DNA from: Algoriphagus aestuariicola
Lineage (GTDB): Bacteria; Bacteroidota; Bacteroidia; Cytophagales; Cyclobacteriaceae
DNA: 64,000 nt
Assembly (NCBI RefSeq): GCF_017254835.1
Contig: NZ_JAFKCW010000001.1
Coordinates: 62,001-126,000, forward strand
Direction of reading: 5' to 3'
Shown here one piece after another: positions 50,415 to 60,391 of the stretch (position 1 is its first letter; the number at the start of each line of letters is the position of its first letter). A program made the position numbers and the translations under genes. The notes beneath the pieces are model-generated. The model searched no databases and was not told the DNA's origin. It saw only the letters and a list, made by a program, of their open reading frames with translations.

Positions 50415-53400
50415 TGAATAACTAGTTTTCCGCTTACTGAGTCTGAGGTGAAATCGGATTCTGACTGAAGCGTTAATTTGTAAATATAAGTTCCTTTTGC
50501 TGGATATTTTGTCTGGCTTTGCAAAAAAGACCAGGACAAGTCTTGGATATTCTGTTCGGCGTTTTGGAAACGAAATGTCTCCTGAAATAGTATTTGACCC
50601 GAAAGGGAATACGCAGCCAAACTGATACTTAGGTTCTCCCCTGGGCGATTGTGCATGACTACAAAATTACTTGTTGTCGATGCTGGGTTCGGGTAGACTT
50701 TATGGTCTAGGATCTGTACCGTGGAGCTTCCCCGAATCTCCACGCCAAGGGTTTCCACAGACTCATTCCCCGCGTTGTCCCATGCCCGTACAGTGATCGT
50801 GTTGCTTCCCTCCACGAGCCCACCTAGAAAGGTGTCGAAGTACCCTTCCTGATAGCCGCCGTTAGTCGAGATGAAATCTTCGTTTAGAATCACAGGTGAT
50901 TGTTCGTTGGCTTGTATGCTGAGGCTTTGCCCTGGGGTGAAACTGGACACATTGATGCCACTTGGGTCAGACAGCAAGCCTTTAATCTGTAGGTTGTTTG
51001 TCGGAAACACCAACGAACTAGTTTGTCCGTTGATAAGCAGTTGGATTGTCGGGCCGGCTTTGTCTGCGCTTTCAGCGGCTTGGCCGCCAATTTTCGGCTT
51101 TTCGAATCCTATTCCCTGCATGCCCGAGCTACTATCCCAAGCTCGAATTCGCAGGATGCCAGTTCCGATTTTTGGGTCTATACCTTTCGGGGTCAAAAAC
51201 CTGGCCAGCAGCTTTCCTGATTCCACTTTTCCGGTGCCTTGGAAAAGCAGGATGCTTTCTTCTTCAAACTCAGCAGGGCTGCTTTCATCTCCCAAAGTTT
51301 GAATTTGTTTTGGCTTGTCCCGAAGCTCAAGTTGAAACTCTCCGTTGAACCCAGTCTGGAAGGCCCCGCTTATCGGGTCTATGATTTCAGCTTCCACCAC
51401 TATCTCCTGCAAAGGCTTTAGTGTATCGGCCGGATTTCCTGTTTTGACATCCTCGATGGTCGTGACCCGAACTCCCAGCTCCGGAAGTGCAAGCTTTAGG
51501 CTAGGATCACCCAAGAGAGAAAAATTGCGGTTCAAAGCGCCATTCAAACTCTTGTTTTTCGTGTTCTTGAAAATTTCCCCCAGGTCCTGGTATTGCCCAT
51601 CTTTCCTACGGAAAACTTCCTCGATGAAAGCCTTGTTCAGGGAGAAGTTGACGCTGCTGAACACCGGTCTTCCGGTGGTGAGCAGGCCGATCGCACCTTT
51701 TTCTTTCGCTGAAAGCAACTCCTCTGCGGCAGATCTCATGAAGGGGCTGTCGTGCCTTCCAAATTCACAGGTGGCCGTAATCCATAGCGCCAACTGTTGC
51801 TGCTTTCCCCATCCGTCTAGATCTTCGACTCGGAAAACCTCTTCGGCGCTAAGGGTGGTTTCGTTGCCATGGCCGATGAAGTTGAGAAGCAAGGTGCCAT
51901 CATCCAGCGTCTTTTTGAGGGCGGCTTTGGTCTGTGGGGAGGTTTGGTTTGCATCGGATGTTTGCTGCTCAAATCGATCCAAATACAGTTTATTTTGTAA
52001 AAACTCCGGATGGTTTTCAGCCAAAAAATCGCTGTGGGATTCGGCATCCCTCAGGTGGATGTTGTTGTCTCCATCATCGACTAGGAAAGAAACGGTCGAT
52101 GATTTGGGAGTGCGGATGGGATTGGTTTCGTATCGGATAATCTTCTGCACCATCTCATTAGCCTCCTCGTAACTGATGGCAGGAAGCCTGCCGACACCGA
52201 TCCGGAGTAGCTCGTCACCCTCTCTGGATTCCTCCCATTCTCCCTGCCCAAAATCCACCAGTCCAAAATAGTCATCCGAACTGAAGGATGTGAGGGGATT
52301 GAGGCTCTCCCGACTGGTGTAAATCGGGATCAAATTCGGTCTGCCTCCTAGTTTTTTTTTGTAGTCAAAGGTGCCTTTGCCGAGGATCAGGACATTTTTA
52401 AGAGTTTGTGTTTTGTGATAGGTGTAGGCGATGAAGTTGCGGATTGCAGTCAGGTCGGGGTTGCCGTAGCCGAAAGCGTCATAGATTTCGCTGTCCGTAA
52501 CTACCTGCGTCGCTACTCCTCGGGCGGTCTTGTGATCGCGCAGCTTGTTGGCTGAAGAAAGTAAAGTCTGGGAGGTGATGATCAAGAGTTCGGGTTTTTT
52601 AGTCGGTTCCCTGAGCGCCTGCGAGGTATTTTCGAATTGTTTAACTTCTACCGCACTTTCTTCGGAAAAGACCACCCATTTTTTTCCAAAGGCAATGTTT
52701 CCACCGGTAGCGTGTATTTCGATAGGGTGGAAAAAATCGCTGACTTCCCAAACTTGGAGGTCTTGGGGCAAAGTGAGATACCCTGTTTCCGCGGCTTCAA
52801 AGATGCCTTCTGGCAATTCTGAATTGGAGAAAGGAACCCCCACGACTACATGCTCTAGGTATCCCGCTGCATCCGCACCAGTCCCCTGAAAGGTGAATCT
52901 GAGCTGGGCGAGGGAATTTCTTGTGCTGATCTCCCACCGAAAAGACTCTTCCCTGCCCTTCACTCCATAGGTCGAATTTGGAATGGGGTCAAAAGAGACT
53001 TCTCCGAGTAGGTCATTTCCTGATAAGACCCGCATGGTAGTACTCGAAAAGGCGTGAGCCATCATGGTTCCGAACAAAAGCCAGGGTCGCCCGCTTCCGG
53101 TCTTCAAGTTGAAGTTGACATTGAGGCTCATGCCTTGCCGGATAGCTTCCGAATACCACATTCTGCCTGAGCTGATCAGATTAGTCTCATCACTCTTGAA
53201 TGCGGTGAAACTGTACCAGATTTGCTCAGGATGGGCGTTTTTTGAGTCAGCTTGCCTTGTTTGAACTCGGCGAGGTGTCGATGTTTTCCCGAGCAGAAAA
53301 CTTAGCGAATCGGAAAAAAGGTGGTGGGTGTATTTCAGTTCCTCGGTTGAAAAGCTGATCGTGTTGGGCCCTGAGAGAAAAAAGTAAAGATGGTCTTCAG

Positions 53401-53650
53401 AAACGAGGGTGGGGATTTCCTGAAGTTCCAGTTGTTGGGGATCAAGGCGCTGCGGAAGCATTCCGGGGAAGCCAAAAACTCCGACTTCTTCCAGACTTGC
53501 GAACCCCAGCGCTTTGGCTTGGCTAGTCGAGATTTTGTAGATGCCCTGATCTTTGACTTTGAATCGGAAGGACTGGGCCAAAGTCTGAAGTATCCCGGCC
53601 GAGAGACCAAAAATGACCAAAAGAATCCATACGACAAATTTTACCCTCAT
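50411..53650 (-). CDS. porU: Type IX secretion system sortase PorU
   Basis: The protein has 1079 residues. A signal peptide (about 1-25) is followed by a gingipain-like C25 peptidase domain. The catalytic His594 (FIGHGNETTL) and Cys628 (TATCEFGRHDSPF) are present. The C-terminus carries a T9SS CTD: VYPNPASTTSNFVVMH, then GTYIYKLTLQS and the final GKLVIQ. PorU removes the CTD of cargo and attaches it to lipopolysaccharide. It overlaps pssA upstream and porV downstream by 4 bases each. Confidence 0.95.
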   Translation of the reverse strand: MRVKFVVWILLVIFGLSAGILQTLAQSFRFKVKDQGIYKISTSQAKALGFASLEEVGVFGFPGMLPQRLDPQQLELQEIPTLVSEDHLYFFLSGPNTISFSTEELKYTHHLFSDSLSFLLGKTSTPRRVQTRQADSKNAHPEQIWYSFTAFKSDETNLISSGRMWYSEAIRQGMSLNVNFNLKTGSGRPWLLFGTMMAHAFSSTTMRVLSGNDLLGEVSFDPIPNSTYGVKGREESFRWEISTRNSLAQLRFTFQGTGADAAGYLEHVVVGVPFSNSELPEGIFEAAETGYLTLPQDLQVWEVSDFFHPIEIHATGGNIAFGKKWVVFSEESAVEVKQFENTSQALREPTKKPELLIITSQTLLSSANKLRDHKTARGVATQVVTDSEIYDAFGYGNPDLTAIRNFIAYTYHKTQTLKNVLILGKGTFDYKKKLGGRPNLIPIYTSRESLNPLTSFSSDDYFGLVDFGQGEWEESREGDELLRIGVGRLPAISYEEANEMVQKIIRYETNPIRTPKSSTVSFLVDDGDNNIHLRDAESHSDFLAENHPEFLQNKLYLDRFEQQTSDANQTSPQTKAALKKTLDDGTLLLNFIGHGNETTLSAEEVFRVEDLDGWGKQQQLALWITATCEFGRHDSPFMRSAAEELLSAKEKGAIGLLTTGRPVFSSVNFSLNKAFIEEVFRRKDGQYQDLGEIFKNTKNKSLNGALNRNFSLLGDPSLKLALPELGVRVTTIEDVKTGNPADTLKPLQEIVVEAEIIDPISGAFQTGFNGEFQLELRDKPKQIQTLGDESSPAEFEEESILLFQGTGKVESGKLLARFLTPKGIDPKIGTGILRIRAWDSSSGMQGIGFEKPKIGGQAAESADKAGPTIQLLINGQTSSLVFPTNNLQIKGLLSDPSGINVSSFTPGQSLSIQANEQSPVILNEDFISTNGGYQEGYFDTFLGGLVEGSNTITVRAWDNAGNESVETLGVEIRGSSTVQILDHKVYPNPASTTSNFVVMHNRPGENLSISLAAYSLSGQILFQETFRFQNAEQNIQDLSWSFLQSQTKYPAKGTYIYKLTLQSESDFTSDSVSGKLVIQ

Positions 53651-54342
53651 TCACTTCCCGTTGCGTTTTCGATCACGGAGAGTACAATATACATCAAAAT
53701 CACCAGTGGAATGCCCGCTAGCTGTAGCACCGCAACTATCAACAAACTACACAGGATCAGCGTGTAGCGGAATTTGTTTTTGGCGAAAGAAAAACTCTTG
53801 AATTTCAGTGCAATCAAAGGAATCTCGGAGACCAGCAGGATTGCGAATATCCAAGCAATCCCGATGAGGCCTAAGGGATTGGAAAGCCATTCGCCCAACA
53901 TTGGCCATCGGTCGGCCAAATAGGGGATTGCACTAAGGAAAAGTGCATTGGCTGGTGTAGGGAGACCGATAAAGCGCTCGCTCTGCCGGGTGTCCAAGTT
54001 GAACTTTGCCAGGCGGTAGGCTGAAAGCATGGGTACAATCAGCGTGAAGTAAGGAAGGTATGAGCCTGGAGGAGAGGCGGCCTTCGCCATCATGAAAAGG
54101 ATCAGTCCCGGCAATACCCCGAACGAAACCATGTCTGCCAAGGAATCCAGCTCTTTGCCCATCTCGCTCTGCACTCGTAGCAATCGCGCTGCAAATCCGT
54201 CCAAGAAATCAAACCCCGCCGCAATAAGTATGAAAATGGCTCCGCTGAGAATGTTTCCATCGAGCACCCAAACGATCCCGATCACTCCCATCAGCAGGTT
54301 CAGGAGTGTCAACGTGTTTGGTATTTGTTCCTTGATTTTCAA
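53647..54342 (-). CDS. pssA: CDP-diacylglycerol--serine O-phosphatidyltransferase
   Basis: The protein has 231 residues from a TTG start at 54342, overlapping the upstream hydrolase stop by 4 bases (TTGA). The longer frame to 54546 runs through coding sequence of that hydrolase and lacks a membrane helix, so it was rejected. The CDP-alcohol phosphotransferase motif covers residues 41-80 (FDFLDGFAARLLR, then LDSLADMVSFGVLPG). The enzyme makes phosphatidylserine, precursor of phosphatidylethanolamine, in the inner membrane. It is coupled to porU by an ATGA overlap. Confidence 0.93.
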   Translation of the reverse strand: MKIKEQIPNTLTLLNLLMGVIGIVWVLDGNILSGAIFILIAAGFDFLDGFAARLLRVQSEMGKELDSLADMVSFGVLPGLILFMMAKAASPPGSYLPYFTLIVPMLSAYRLAKFNLDTRQSERFIGLPTPANALFLSAIPYLADRWPMLGEWLSNPLGLIGIAWIFAILLVSEIPLIALKFKSFSFAKNKFRYTLILCSLLIVAVLQLAGIPLVILMYIVLSVIENATGSE

Positions 54343-54992
54343 TAGACAGCCTTTTCCCCCACAAAAGGATTGTACACTTTTTCGAAGCCGATGTTGGTTT
54401 CGGGACCATGCCCGGGAAAGATGATTGTTTCGGGTGGAAGCGTAAAAAGTTGGGATTTTATTTTCTCCAAAAGCTGGTCGTGATTTCCGCCGGGAAGGTC
54501 GGTCCGGCCGATGCTTCCGCGGAACAGGGTGTCTCCTGCGATGCATTGTCCGCTACTTTTGTGGTAAAAGACTACATGTCCTGGCGCATGTCCAGGTACA
54601 AACAGCACCTTCAACTTTTCTTCACCCACCACGAACTCCTGTCCTTCTTCCAAAAAATGGTCAGCCTCGCTCGATTCAAAGCCTTGAAATCCATAATTGG
54701 GTGCATAAACTTCCACTGATTTTAAAACAGGGACTTCCTTTGGGTGAATCCATAGCGGAATGCCAAATCGTTTCTTCGCCCAAGCATTGCCTAAGACGTG
54801 GTCGATATGGCAATGCGTATTGAGTAAGTTGACGATTTTCAGGCTTTTTGATGCTACGTAGTCTTCCAATTCCCTATTCTCAACAGCCGTATGGCAGCCT
54901 GGATCTATCAGCGCGGCTGTCCCCAGATCATCATGAATCAGATAGGTGTTTTCTTCGAAGAGATTGAAGGTGAATGACTTGATGTGGAGCAT
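54339..54992 (-). CDS. MBL-fold metallo-hydrolase (glyoxalase II-like)
   Basis: The protein has 217 residues from the ATG at 54992; the frame runs to 55070 but that would overlap the divergent oxidoreductase start. The zinc motif is THCHIDH (59-65), with later GHAPGHVVFYH, CIAGDTLFRGSIGRTDLPGG and FPGHGPETNIGFE. Glyoxalase-II-like members hydrolyse thioesters. It opens the pssA-porU-porV-M16 operon with a 4-base TTGA overlap. Confidence 0.92.
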   Translation of the reverse strand: MLHIKSFTFNLFEENTYLIHDDLGTAALIDPGCHTAVENRELEDYVASKSLKIVNLLNTHCHIDHVLGNAWAKKRFGIPLWIHPKEVPVLKSVEVYAPNYGFQGFESSEADHFLEEGQEFVVGEEKLKVLFVPGHAPGHVVFYHKSSGQCIAGDTLFRGSIGRTDLPGGNHDQLLEKIKSQLFTLPPETIIFPGHGPETNIGFEKVYNPFVGEKAVY

Positions 54993-55047
54993 GGCAAAAG
55001 TCTGCGGGATCGCAGCAAAGTAAGGAATAATGACTTTAATTTGGGAC

Positions 55048-56094
55048 ATGGAAATCGATTTTTTGATCATAGGACAGGGCTTGGCGGGTACGTCTCTCGC
55101 CTATAGACTGGAGCAGGAGGGGAAGCGGGTTATCCTTTTTGATCAGCCAGAAAACAACAAAAGCAGTCGGGTGGCTGCAGGCCTATACAATCCCGTCACA
55201 GGCCGAAAAATGGTCAAATCTTGGAAAGCTGAGCTGTTGTTTCCGGAGATAGAACCGTTTTACCGCGAGTTGGAAAAAGCAAGTGGAAGAAGTTTTCTGA
55301 CCGGCGAGAAGATTTACCGGCCCTTTCTTTCGATTGAGGAGCAAAACGAATGGATGGGACATTCCAGCGATCCAGCTATAGCAATGTTCGTCGACCACAT
55401 TCACACCGAAAGCCAGTATCCGGAAATGAACGATGCATTTGGCGGCGTCCTCCTGAAGATGTCGGGCTGGCTGAACATCAACGAATTTTTAGATGGAATG
55501 GCCGACTATTTCGGCGCTCGGATCAGGTTGGAGGGCTTTGAAGAGGAACGACTGGAGAAGACAGACGACGGATGGAGGTACGGGGACATTTTGGCTAAGA
55601 ATCTGGTTTATTGCAATGGCTTGGGGGCGTGGAAAAGCCGGTTTTTCCACTACTTGCCCTTTGCTCCGGTCAAGGGAGAAATATTGGAAGTCGAGCAAGA
55701 CTTCGACCCGGGTTTCATCGCAAACCGTGGAGTTTTTAGGGTTCGGCTGGACAAGGGAATCTATCGCGTGGGATCGACTTATACTTGGCATGACTTGGAA
55801 ATCGGGCCAACGGAAGCTGCCAAAAACGAGATTCTCGGCAAGCTGCAAGAGCTAGTCAAAGTGCCCGTCAACTCGGTGAGAAGCCACAAGACAGGGATTC
55901 GGCCGGCGACCAAAGACCGGAAGCCTTTTCTTGGCAAACATCCTTTGGAGGACAGCGTTTACATATTCAATGGATTTGGAGCTAAAGGAGTTTCGCTCGT
56001 TCCGTTTTTCAGCAAGATGATGACCCGATTTTTGATAAAATCTGATCCAATAATTGCTGAAGTGGATATAGCTCGGTATTTTAAGTATATTTAA
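55048..56094 (+). CDS. FAD-dependent oxidoreductase of the DAO family
   Basis: The protein has 348 residues from the ATG at 55048. The nucleotide motif is FLIIGQGLAGTSLAYRLEQEG with VILFDQPENNKSSRVAAGLYNP. The C-terminal part, TGIRPATKDRKPFLGKHP and FNGFGAKGVSLVPFFSK, is typical of glycine/D-amino-acid oxidase-like or MnmC-like proteins. The substrate is unknown. It diverges from the MBL gene with 55 bases between starts and precedes the 1096-residue envelope gene by 21 bases. Confidence 0.87.
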   Translation: MEIDFLIIGQGLAGTSLAYRLEQEGKRVILFDQPENNKSSRVAAGLYNPVTGRKMVKSWKAELLFPEIEPFYRELEKASGRSFLTGEKIYRPFLSIEEQNEWMGHSSDPAIAMFVDHIHTESQYPEMNDAFGGVLLKMSGWLNINEFLDGMADYFGARIRLEGFEEERLEKTDDGWRYGDILAKNLVYCNGLGAWKSRFFHYLPFAPVKGEILEVEQDFDPGFIANRGVFRVRLDKGIYRVGSTYTWHDLEIGPTEAAKNEILGKLQELVKVPVNSVRSHKTGIRPATKDRKPFLGKHPLEDSVYIFNGFGAKGVSLVPFFSKMMTRFLIKSDPIIAEVDIARYFKYI

Positions 56095-56115
56095 AACCTA
56101 TCAATTCTGATCCGA

Positions 56116-59100
56116 ATGCGATACACAGTCTTTCGACTTTTGGTCTTGTTTCTTGTTTTGGGAAGTGCCACCCGCGCTATGGCACAGTTTGACCAGGAAC
56201 GATTCGGCAAAAACCGGGTTCAGCACAAGGAGATCGAATGGTATTTCTACTCGTCGAACAATTTTGAGGTTTATTACTACGACCGAGGCGGACCAAACGC
56301 CAAGATGGCCATAGACTACTTGGAAGCGGAATTTGACAAGCTTACCCAGATGATCGGCTATGTAGCCTACACTAAGCCGAAACTGTACATATACAATTCA
56401 CCTGAGGAGGCGCTCCAAAGCAACCTCAATCTCAATGTGCAGGAATATTCCGAGGATGGACAGACCAAATTTTCACGGCTGATCGCTGAGGTGTCCTACA
56501 AAGGACGGATAGACCAATTCAAGGAAGACGTAATCGCTGCCACGACCAAAATTATTGTCCGTGAAATGCTCTATGGAGCTTCTGTGGCTGATGCATTTCA
56601 AGCCAATCTGGTCAATGATTTCCCGGAGTGGTATATAGACGGCGTCGCCCTGTATCTGGCAAAGGGCTGGAGCAGGGAGATGGATGACTTTATGCGTCAG
56701 TATCTAAAGGAGACATCAAATCCCAAAATCCTGAACCTGACCGGCATCGAAGCCGGGCTTGTTGGGCAGTCGATCTGGAACTACATCGCTGAAAAGTACG
56801 GGCGTCGTTATGTATCCAGCATCCTGAATCTTTCCCGAATAAACAGAAACGAGGAAAACAGTATCGCCAATACTATAGGGATCAATTCAAGGGCGTTTTT
56901 TGAAGACTGGAGAAACTATTACCTCAAAGTAAATGAGCCAGTCTATGCGTCATTCAAAAATGTAGACTCTGAATCCGCCATAGCCAAGACTTCATCAAGG
57001 GTAGACGGAGCAATCAGTGATGTCAAATTTAGTCCGGATGGCCTGCTTTTGGCCTATGTGCTCAATAATGCAGGCAAACATAAAGTGGTGGTCAGGGATC
57101 TTTCCACGGGTGCCGAGCAGACTGTTTTTCAGGGAGGTGCGAGTTACGATGAGTTGACTCCCAATCTTTACTCACCGATCATCGCCTGGAGGGATTCGGC
57201 TAATTTGGCAATTGCCTCTTTCAAACGAGGCTTTACTACGCTAAGGCTTCGTTCGATCGATGGAACCAATCAGGACAAGATTTTCCTCCGAAACATTACC
57301 CAGATCCTCAGCCTGGACTTCAACGAGTCGGGGAGGAATATGGTGCTTTCGGCAATTTCCAATGGCAAGACCGATATCTACACCCTGAATGTGAGGGGGC
57401 AGGGAAAGCGCCTTACCAATGACATCTTTGACGATCTGACCCCAATGTTTTTGAATGATTCGGTGATTGTCTACTCGTCGAATTTCACAGACCTGCCTGA
57501 TTCTGTCCTGACCGATGCGCCAGATATCAAGGTGCTCCCAAACCAGTATAATTTACACCGGGTGGATGTGCTTAAGGATACCACCGTATTTTCCAGGCTT
57601 ACCAACTCCAACAGCCGAAATCTCCGCCCAAGAAAGGTTAACAGCAACACCTTGCTTTATATGAGTGATCTCAGCGGCATTACCAATCTCATGAGGTTAA
57701 GTGTTGGCAATCAGGTGTCCAACCAAATCTCCGCTTTTGACAAAAGCATTGAGGTCTTTGATGTCACTAGCCGGATGAACAAGGTCGCCTATGCTTTGAG
57801 GAGTGGCAAAGAGTCCTATTTGTTTGTGGAAGGTTATACAGGGGTAGATCAGTTTACTCCCAGTACGCCAAGGATTCAGCTAGCCCAAGCGAAAGATCTC
57901 AATGAGAGACTGGCGGCCAGACGATTGCTGGAGCAAAGGTCCAATACCATTCAGCCTCCCGTACCTACGACTCCAGAACAACCTCAACAAGTGGAGGCTG
58001 CAGACACCACGACCACCAATAAAACCTCATCCATCAATCTGGATCGCCTGCGCTTTGAGTCTAGGAAAGGAATCAATACGGAAAATTATACCTTCGATAC
58101 CGTTCCTCAAACTCAGACCGCAACAAATGCAGACAAGCCAGAGATGAGTAGAACGAACCTTCTGGAAGCTTTTCGTAAGCAGTCTTTGCAAAAGCGTGTC
58201 TCTGGTCCAAGGAGAATGGAGCAGCAGTTTTTCACCAATCACATCAACACCCGTTTTGTCGTAGATCCGCTGCGTGGTTTTGGCATCAACCTGGACGGAA
58301 AGATGACCGACATTCTAGACAACCATGTGTTCAAGGGAGGAATCATGGCGGCTTTGGATTTCAATTCAGGCGGAGACATTTGGTTTGAGTACGAATACCT
58401 AAAAAGCCGATTGGATTTCAGGGCGAGATTTGACCGGAAAACCGTCAGGATCGAGCAAAGTGATGTCAGCTTCCAGAAATACGTCCTGACACAGGTGGAG
58501 ACTGGCGTATCCTACCCTTTGAACATCAATTCCAGGATTTATGCGGCTCCGTTGATTGCAAAATCCCAATACTTCAATCTCAATCCCGATTCCCTGATCT
58601 ACGGTCAGATACCTGATCAAAACCGTTTTGATGTCAACTATGTCGGGGGAAAGGTGGAGTTTGTCTATGACCGCACCGAGCCTATGGGTTTGTACTCCTA
58701 TACTGGGATAAAAGGGAAGGTGGGCTTCATGCATTATCAGGGACTGAATCATGGCGAGCGGTCTTTCAGTAATTTCTATCTGGACTTGAGAAACTACCAG
58801 AAAATACACAAAAATATCACTTTGGCCTCCAAGCTCTATGTAGGCTCCTTTATGGGCAATAATCCCCAGGATTACTTGGTGGGCGGAATGGACAACTGGT
58901 TGTTCAACGAATTTTACAACCCTCCATCCAACAGGCCGGAGCCATCTCCTGTTAGAAACCCGGACGGAGTGGAGAATTCAAACATCCTGTTTGCGGATTT
59001 TGTCGACCTGAGGGGCTATGACTACGATGAGATTCGCGGAAATAAGGTGATCACCTTCACGACTGAGTTGAGAATCCCACTTTTCTCCTACTTGACGCGA

Positions 59101-59406
59101 GGTAATATCACTTCAAATTTCGTCCGAAATTTCCAGCTGGTTGGATTTTATGATATCGGTTCGGCTTGGGATGAGTTTGCTCCCTGGGAGCGCGTCAATG
59201 ACCAGAATACCGAGGTCATCAACACTGAGGGCTCTCCTTTTGTGATCGTATTAAACAACTTCAACAATCCCTGGCTCCAAAGCTATGGCGCTGGATTAAG
59301 AACCGTGCTGCTTAATTACTATGTGAAGTTTGACATGGCGCGGCCCATCCGAAATTATGAGAAAGAAGATCTGAAGTTTTACTTTACTTTGGGCTATAAT
59401 TTCTAA
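56116..59406 (+). CDS. Large envelope protein: degenerate peptidase-MA-like domain, TolB-like propeller and C-terminal barrel-like region
   Basis: The protein has 1096 residues with a signal peptide (ending TRAMAQ). Residues 30-280 resemble a gluzincin/peptidase-MA domain in which the usual HExxH reads REMLY, while WYIDGVALYLAKG and the surrounding helices are kept, so it is probably inactive. Residues 290-600 hold WD40-like PD40 repeats (SDVKFSPDGLLLAYVLNN, LSLDFNESGRNMVLS, RKVNSNTLLYMSDLSG). A Pro/Gln/Thr-rich linker follows (about 610-700), and the C-terminal 350 residues look like outer-membrane barrel strands ending KFYFTLGYNF. It may be a scaffold in the periplasm and outer membrane. 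I do not know a characterised homologue. Confidence 0.75.
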   Translation: MRYTVFRLLVLFLVLGSATRAMAQFDQERFGKNRVQHKEIEWYFYSSNNFEVYYYDRGGPNAKMAIDYLEAEFDKLTQMIGYVAYTKPKLYIYNSPEEALQSNLNLNVQEYSEDGQTKFSRLIAEVSYKGRIDQFKEDVIAATTKIIVREMLYGASVADAFQANLVNDFPEWYIDGVALYLAKGWSREMDDFMRQYLKETSNPKILNLTGIEAGLVGQSIWNYIAEKYGRRYVSSILNLSRINRNEENSIANTIGINSRAFFEDWRNYYLKVNEPVYASFKNVDSESAIAKTSSRVDGAISDVKFSPDGLLLAYVLNNAGKHKVVVRDLSTGAEQTVFQGGASYDELTPNLYSPIIAWRDSANLAIASFKRGFTTLRLRSIDGTNQDKIFLRNITQILSLDFNESGRNMVLSAISNGKTDIYTLNVRGQGKRLTNDIFDDLTPMFLNDSVIVYSSNFTDLPDSVLTDAPDIKVLPNQYNLHRVDVLKDTTVFSRLTNSNSRNLRPRKVNSNTLLYMSDLSGITNLMRLSVGNQVSNQISAFDKSIEVFDVTSRMNKVAYALRSGKESYLFVEGYTGVDQFTPSTPRIQLAQAKDLNERLAARRLLEQRSNTIQPPVPTTPEQPQQVEAADTTTTNKTSSINLDRLRFESRKGINTENYTFDTVPQTQTATNADKPEMSRTNLLEAFRKQSLQKRVSGPRRMEQQFFTNHINTRFVVDPLRGFGINLDGKMTDILDNHVFKGGIMAALDFNSGGDIWFEYEYLKSRLDFRARFDRKTVRIEQSDVSFQKYVLTQVETGVSYPLNINSRIYAAPLIAKSQYFNLNPDSLIYGQIPDQNRFDVNYVGGKVEFVYDRTEPMGLYSYTGIKGKVGFMHYQGLNHGERSFSNFYLDLRNYQKIHKNITLASKLYVGSFMGNNPQDYLVGGMDNWLFNEFYNPPSNRPEPSPVRNPDGVENSNILFADFVDLRGYDYDEIRGNKVITFTTELRIPLFSYLTRGNITSNFVRNFQLVGFYDIGSAWDEFAPWERVNDQNTEVINTEGSPFVIVLNNFNNPWLQSYGAGLRTVLLNYYVKFDMARPIRNYEKEDLKFYFTLGYNF

Positions 59407-59420
59407 TACCCACACAACGT

Positions 59421-60299
59421 ATGATCAAATCGATGACCGGCTTTGGAGTAGCCGGATTTGAGGATGAGCAGATGATGATCCAGGTCGAGATCCGTTCACT
59501 CAACTCAAAATTTTTGGATCTTTCCATCCGCAGCCCAAGGCAATTTTCTGACAAAGAGCCCGAAATCCGAACCATAGTGCAGACGATATTGGACAGGGGT
59601 AAGGTTGGCGTATCGATCGAATTTGTACCCAAGGGAGGACAAAGCCTTCCCGTCTCCATTAATCAGGACCTGTTCAAGTCTTATTTCGAGGAGTTCAGAC
59701 ACTTGGCCGAATTGGTCGGAGAGAAGCCCGCCGACCTGTTCAAGTTGGCCCTTCAGGCTCCCAACGTGATCAATGCGATTCCGGTTGAGCGGGAGGAAAG
59801 CCAAGATTGGGAGCGGGTCAAGCAGGTGTTGGCGGAGGCACTGAAGAAGTGCGACGGCTTTAGGAAAGATGAGGGAGAATCACTTTATTCCAAATTGGAA
59901 GAAAATATCGACGTTATCCGCTCAGCCTTTCAGCGAGTGAAGCAGGAGGAACCCCTTCGGAAAGAGCGGATTCAGCAGCGGATCCGAAACCACTTTTCCC
60001 AGTGGATGGACGAAAACTCATTTGATGCCAACCGCTTCGAGCAGGAGCTGATCTATTATTTCGAGAAAATAGACATCACCGAAGAGTTGGTGCGCTTGGA
60101 AACCCACCTAAACTACTTCATGAAGACCATGCAAGAAGACGGTGGACAGGGAAAGAAGTTGGGCTTTATCAGCCAGGAAATCGGAAGAGAGATCAACACC
60201 ATTGGCTCCAAAGCAAACGACGCTGAGATTCAAAAGCATGTCATTTTGATGAAGGATGAGCTTGAAAAGATCAAGGAACAGTCGCTGAATGTGATTTGA
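59421..60299 (+). CDS. YicC/YloC-family endoribonuclease
   Basis: The protein has 292 residues, the family's normal length. The N-terminus MIKSMTGFGVAGFED and VEIRSLNSKFLDLSIRSPR are diagnostic, as is the C-terminal GKKLGFISQEIGREINTIGSKANDAEIQKHVILMKDELEKIKEQ block (read in parts). YicC proteins are RNases implicated in mRNA and sRNA turnover. It follows the envelope gene after 14 bases and ends at a bidirectional terminator. Confidence 0.95.
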   Translation: MIKSMTGFGVAGFEDEQMMIQVEIRSLNSKFLDLSIRSPRQFSDKEPEIRTIVQTILDRGKVGVSIEFVPKGGQSLPVSINQDLFKSYFEEFRHLAELVGEKPADLFKLALQAPNVINAIPVEREESQDWERVKQVLAEALKKCDGFRKDEGESLYSKLEENIDVIRSAFQRVKQEEPLRKERIQQRIRNHFSQWMDENSFDANRFEQELIYYFEKIDITEELVRLETHLNYFMKTMQEDGGQGKKLGFISQEIGREINTIGSKANDAEIQKHVILMKDELEKIKEQSLNVI

Positions 60300-60344
60300 G
60301 GCAATTCAAGGCCATGATTGTTGTCCCATTCTAGCCGGAAATAG

Positions 60345-60373
60345 GAAAGCCCGCACTACGAATGCGGGCTTTC
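60345..60373. terminator. Bidirectional terminator between yicC and tonB genes
   Basis: A perfect 11-bp stem GAAAGCCCGCA / TGCGGGCTTTC with a 7-base loop, between convergent genes. The plus side is followed by TCATAAAA and the minus side by CTATTTCC, so it relies more on stem strength than on a U-tract. Confidence 0.75.
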
Positions 60374-60391
60374 TCATAAAAGTCAGTTGGT

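Noticed and set aside
54343-54546. Possible 68-residue N-terminal extension of PssA
   Set aside because: This region is coding sequence of the MBL hydrolase in another frame, and the extension is Arg-rich without membrane or enzyme features.
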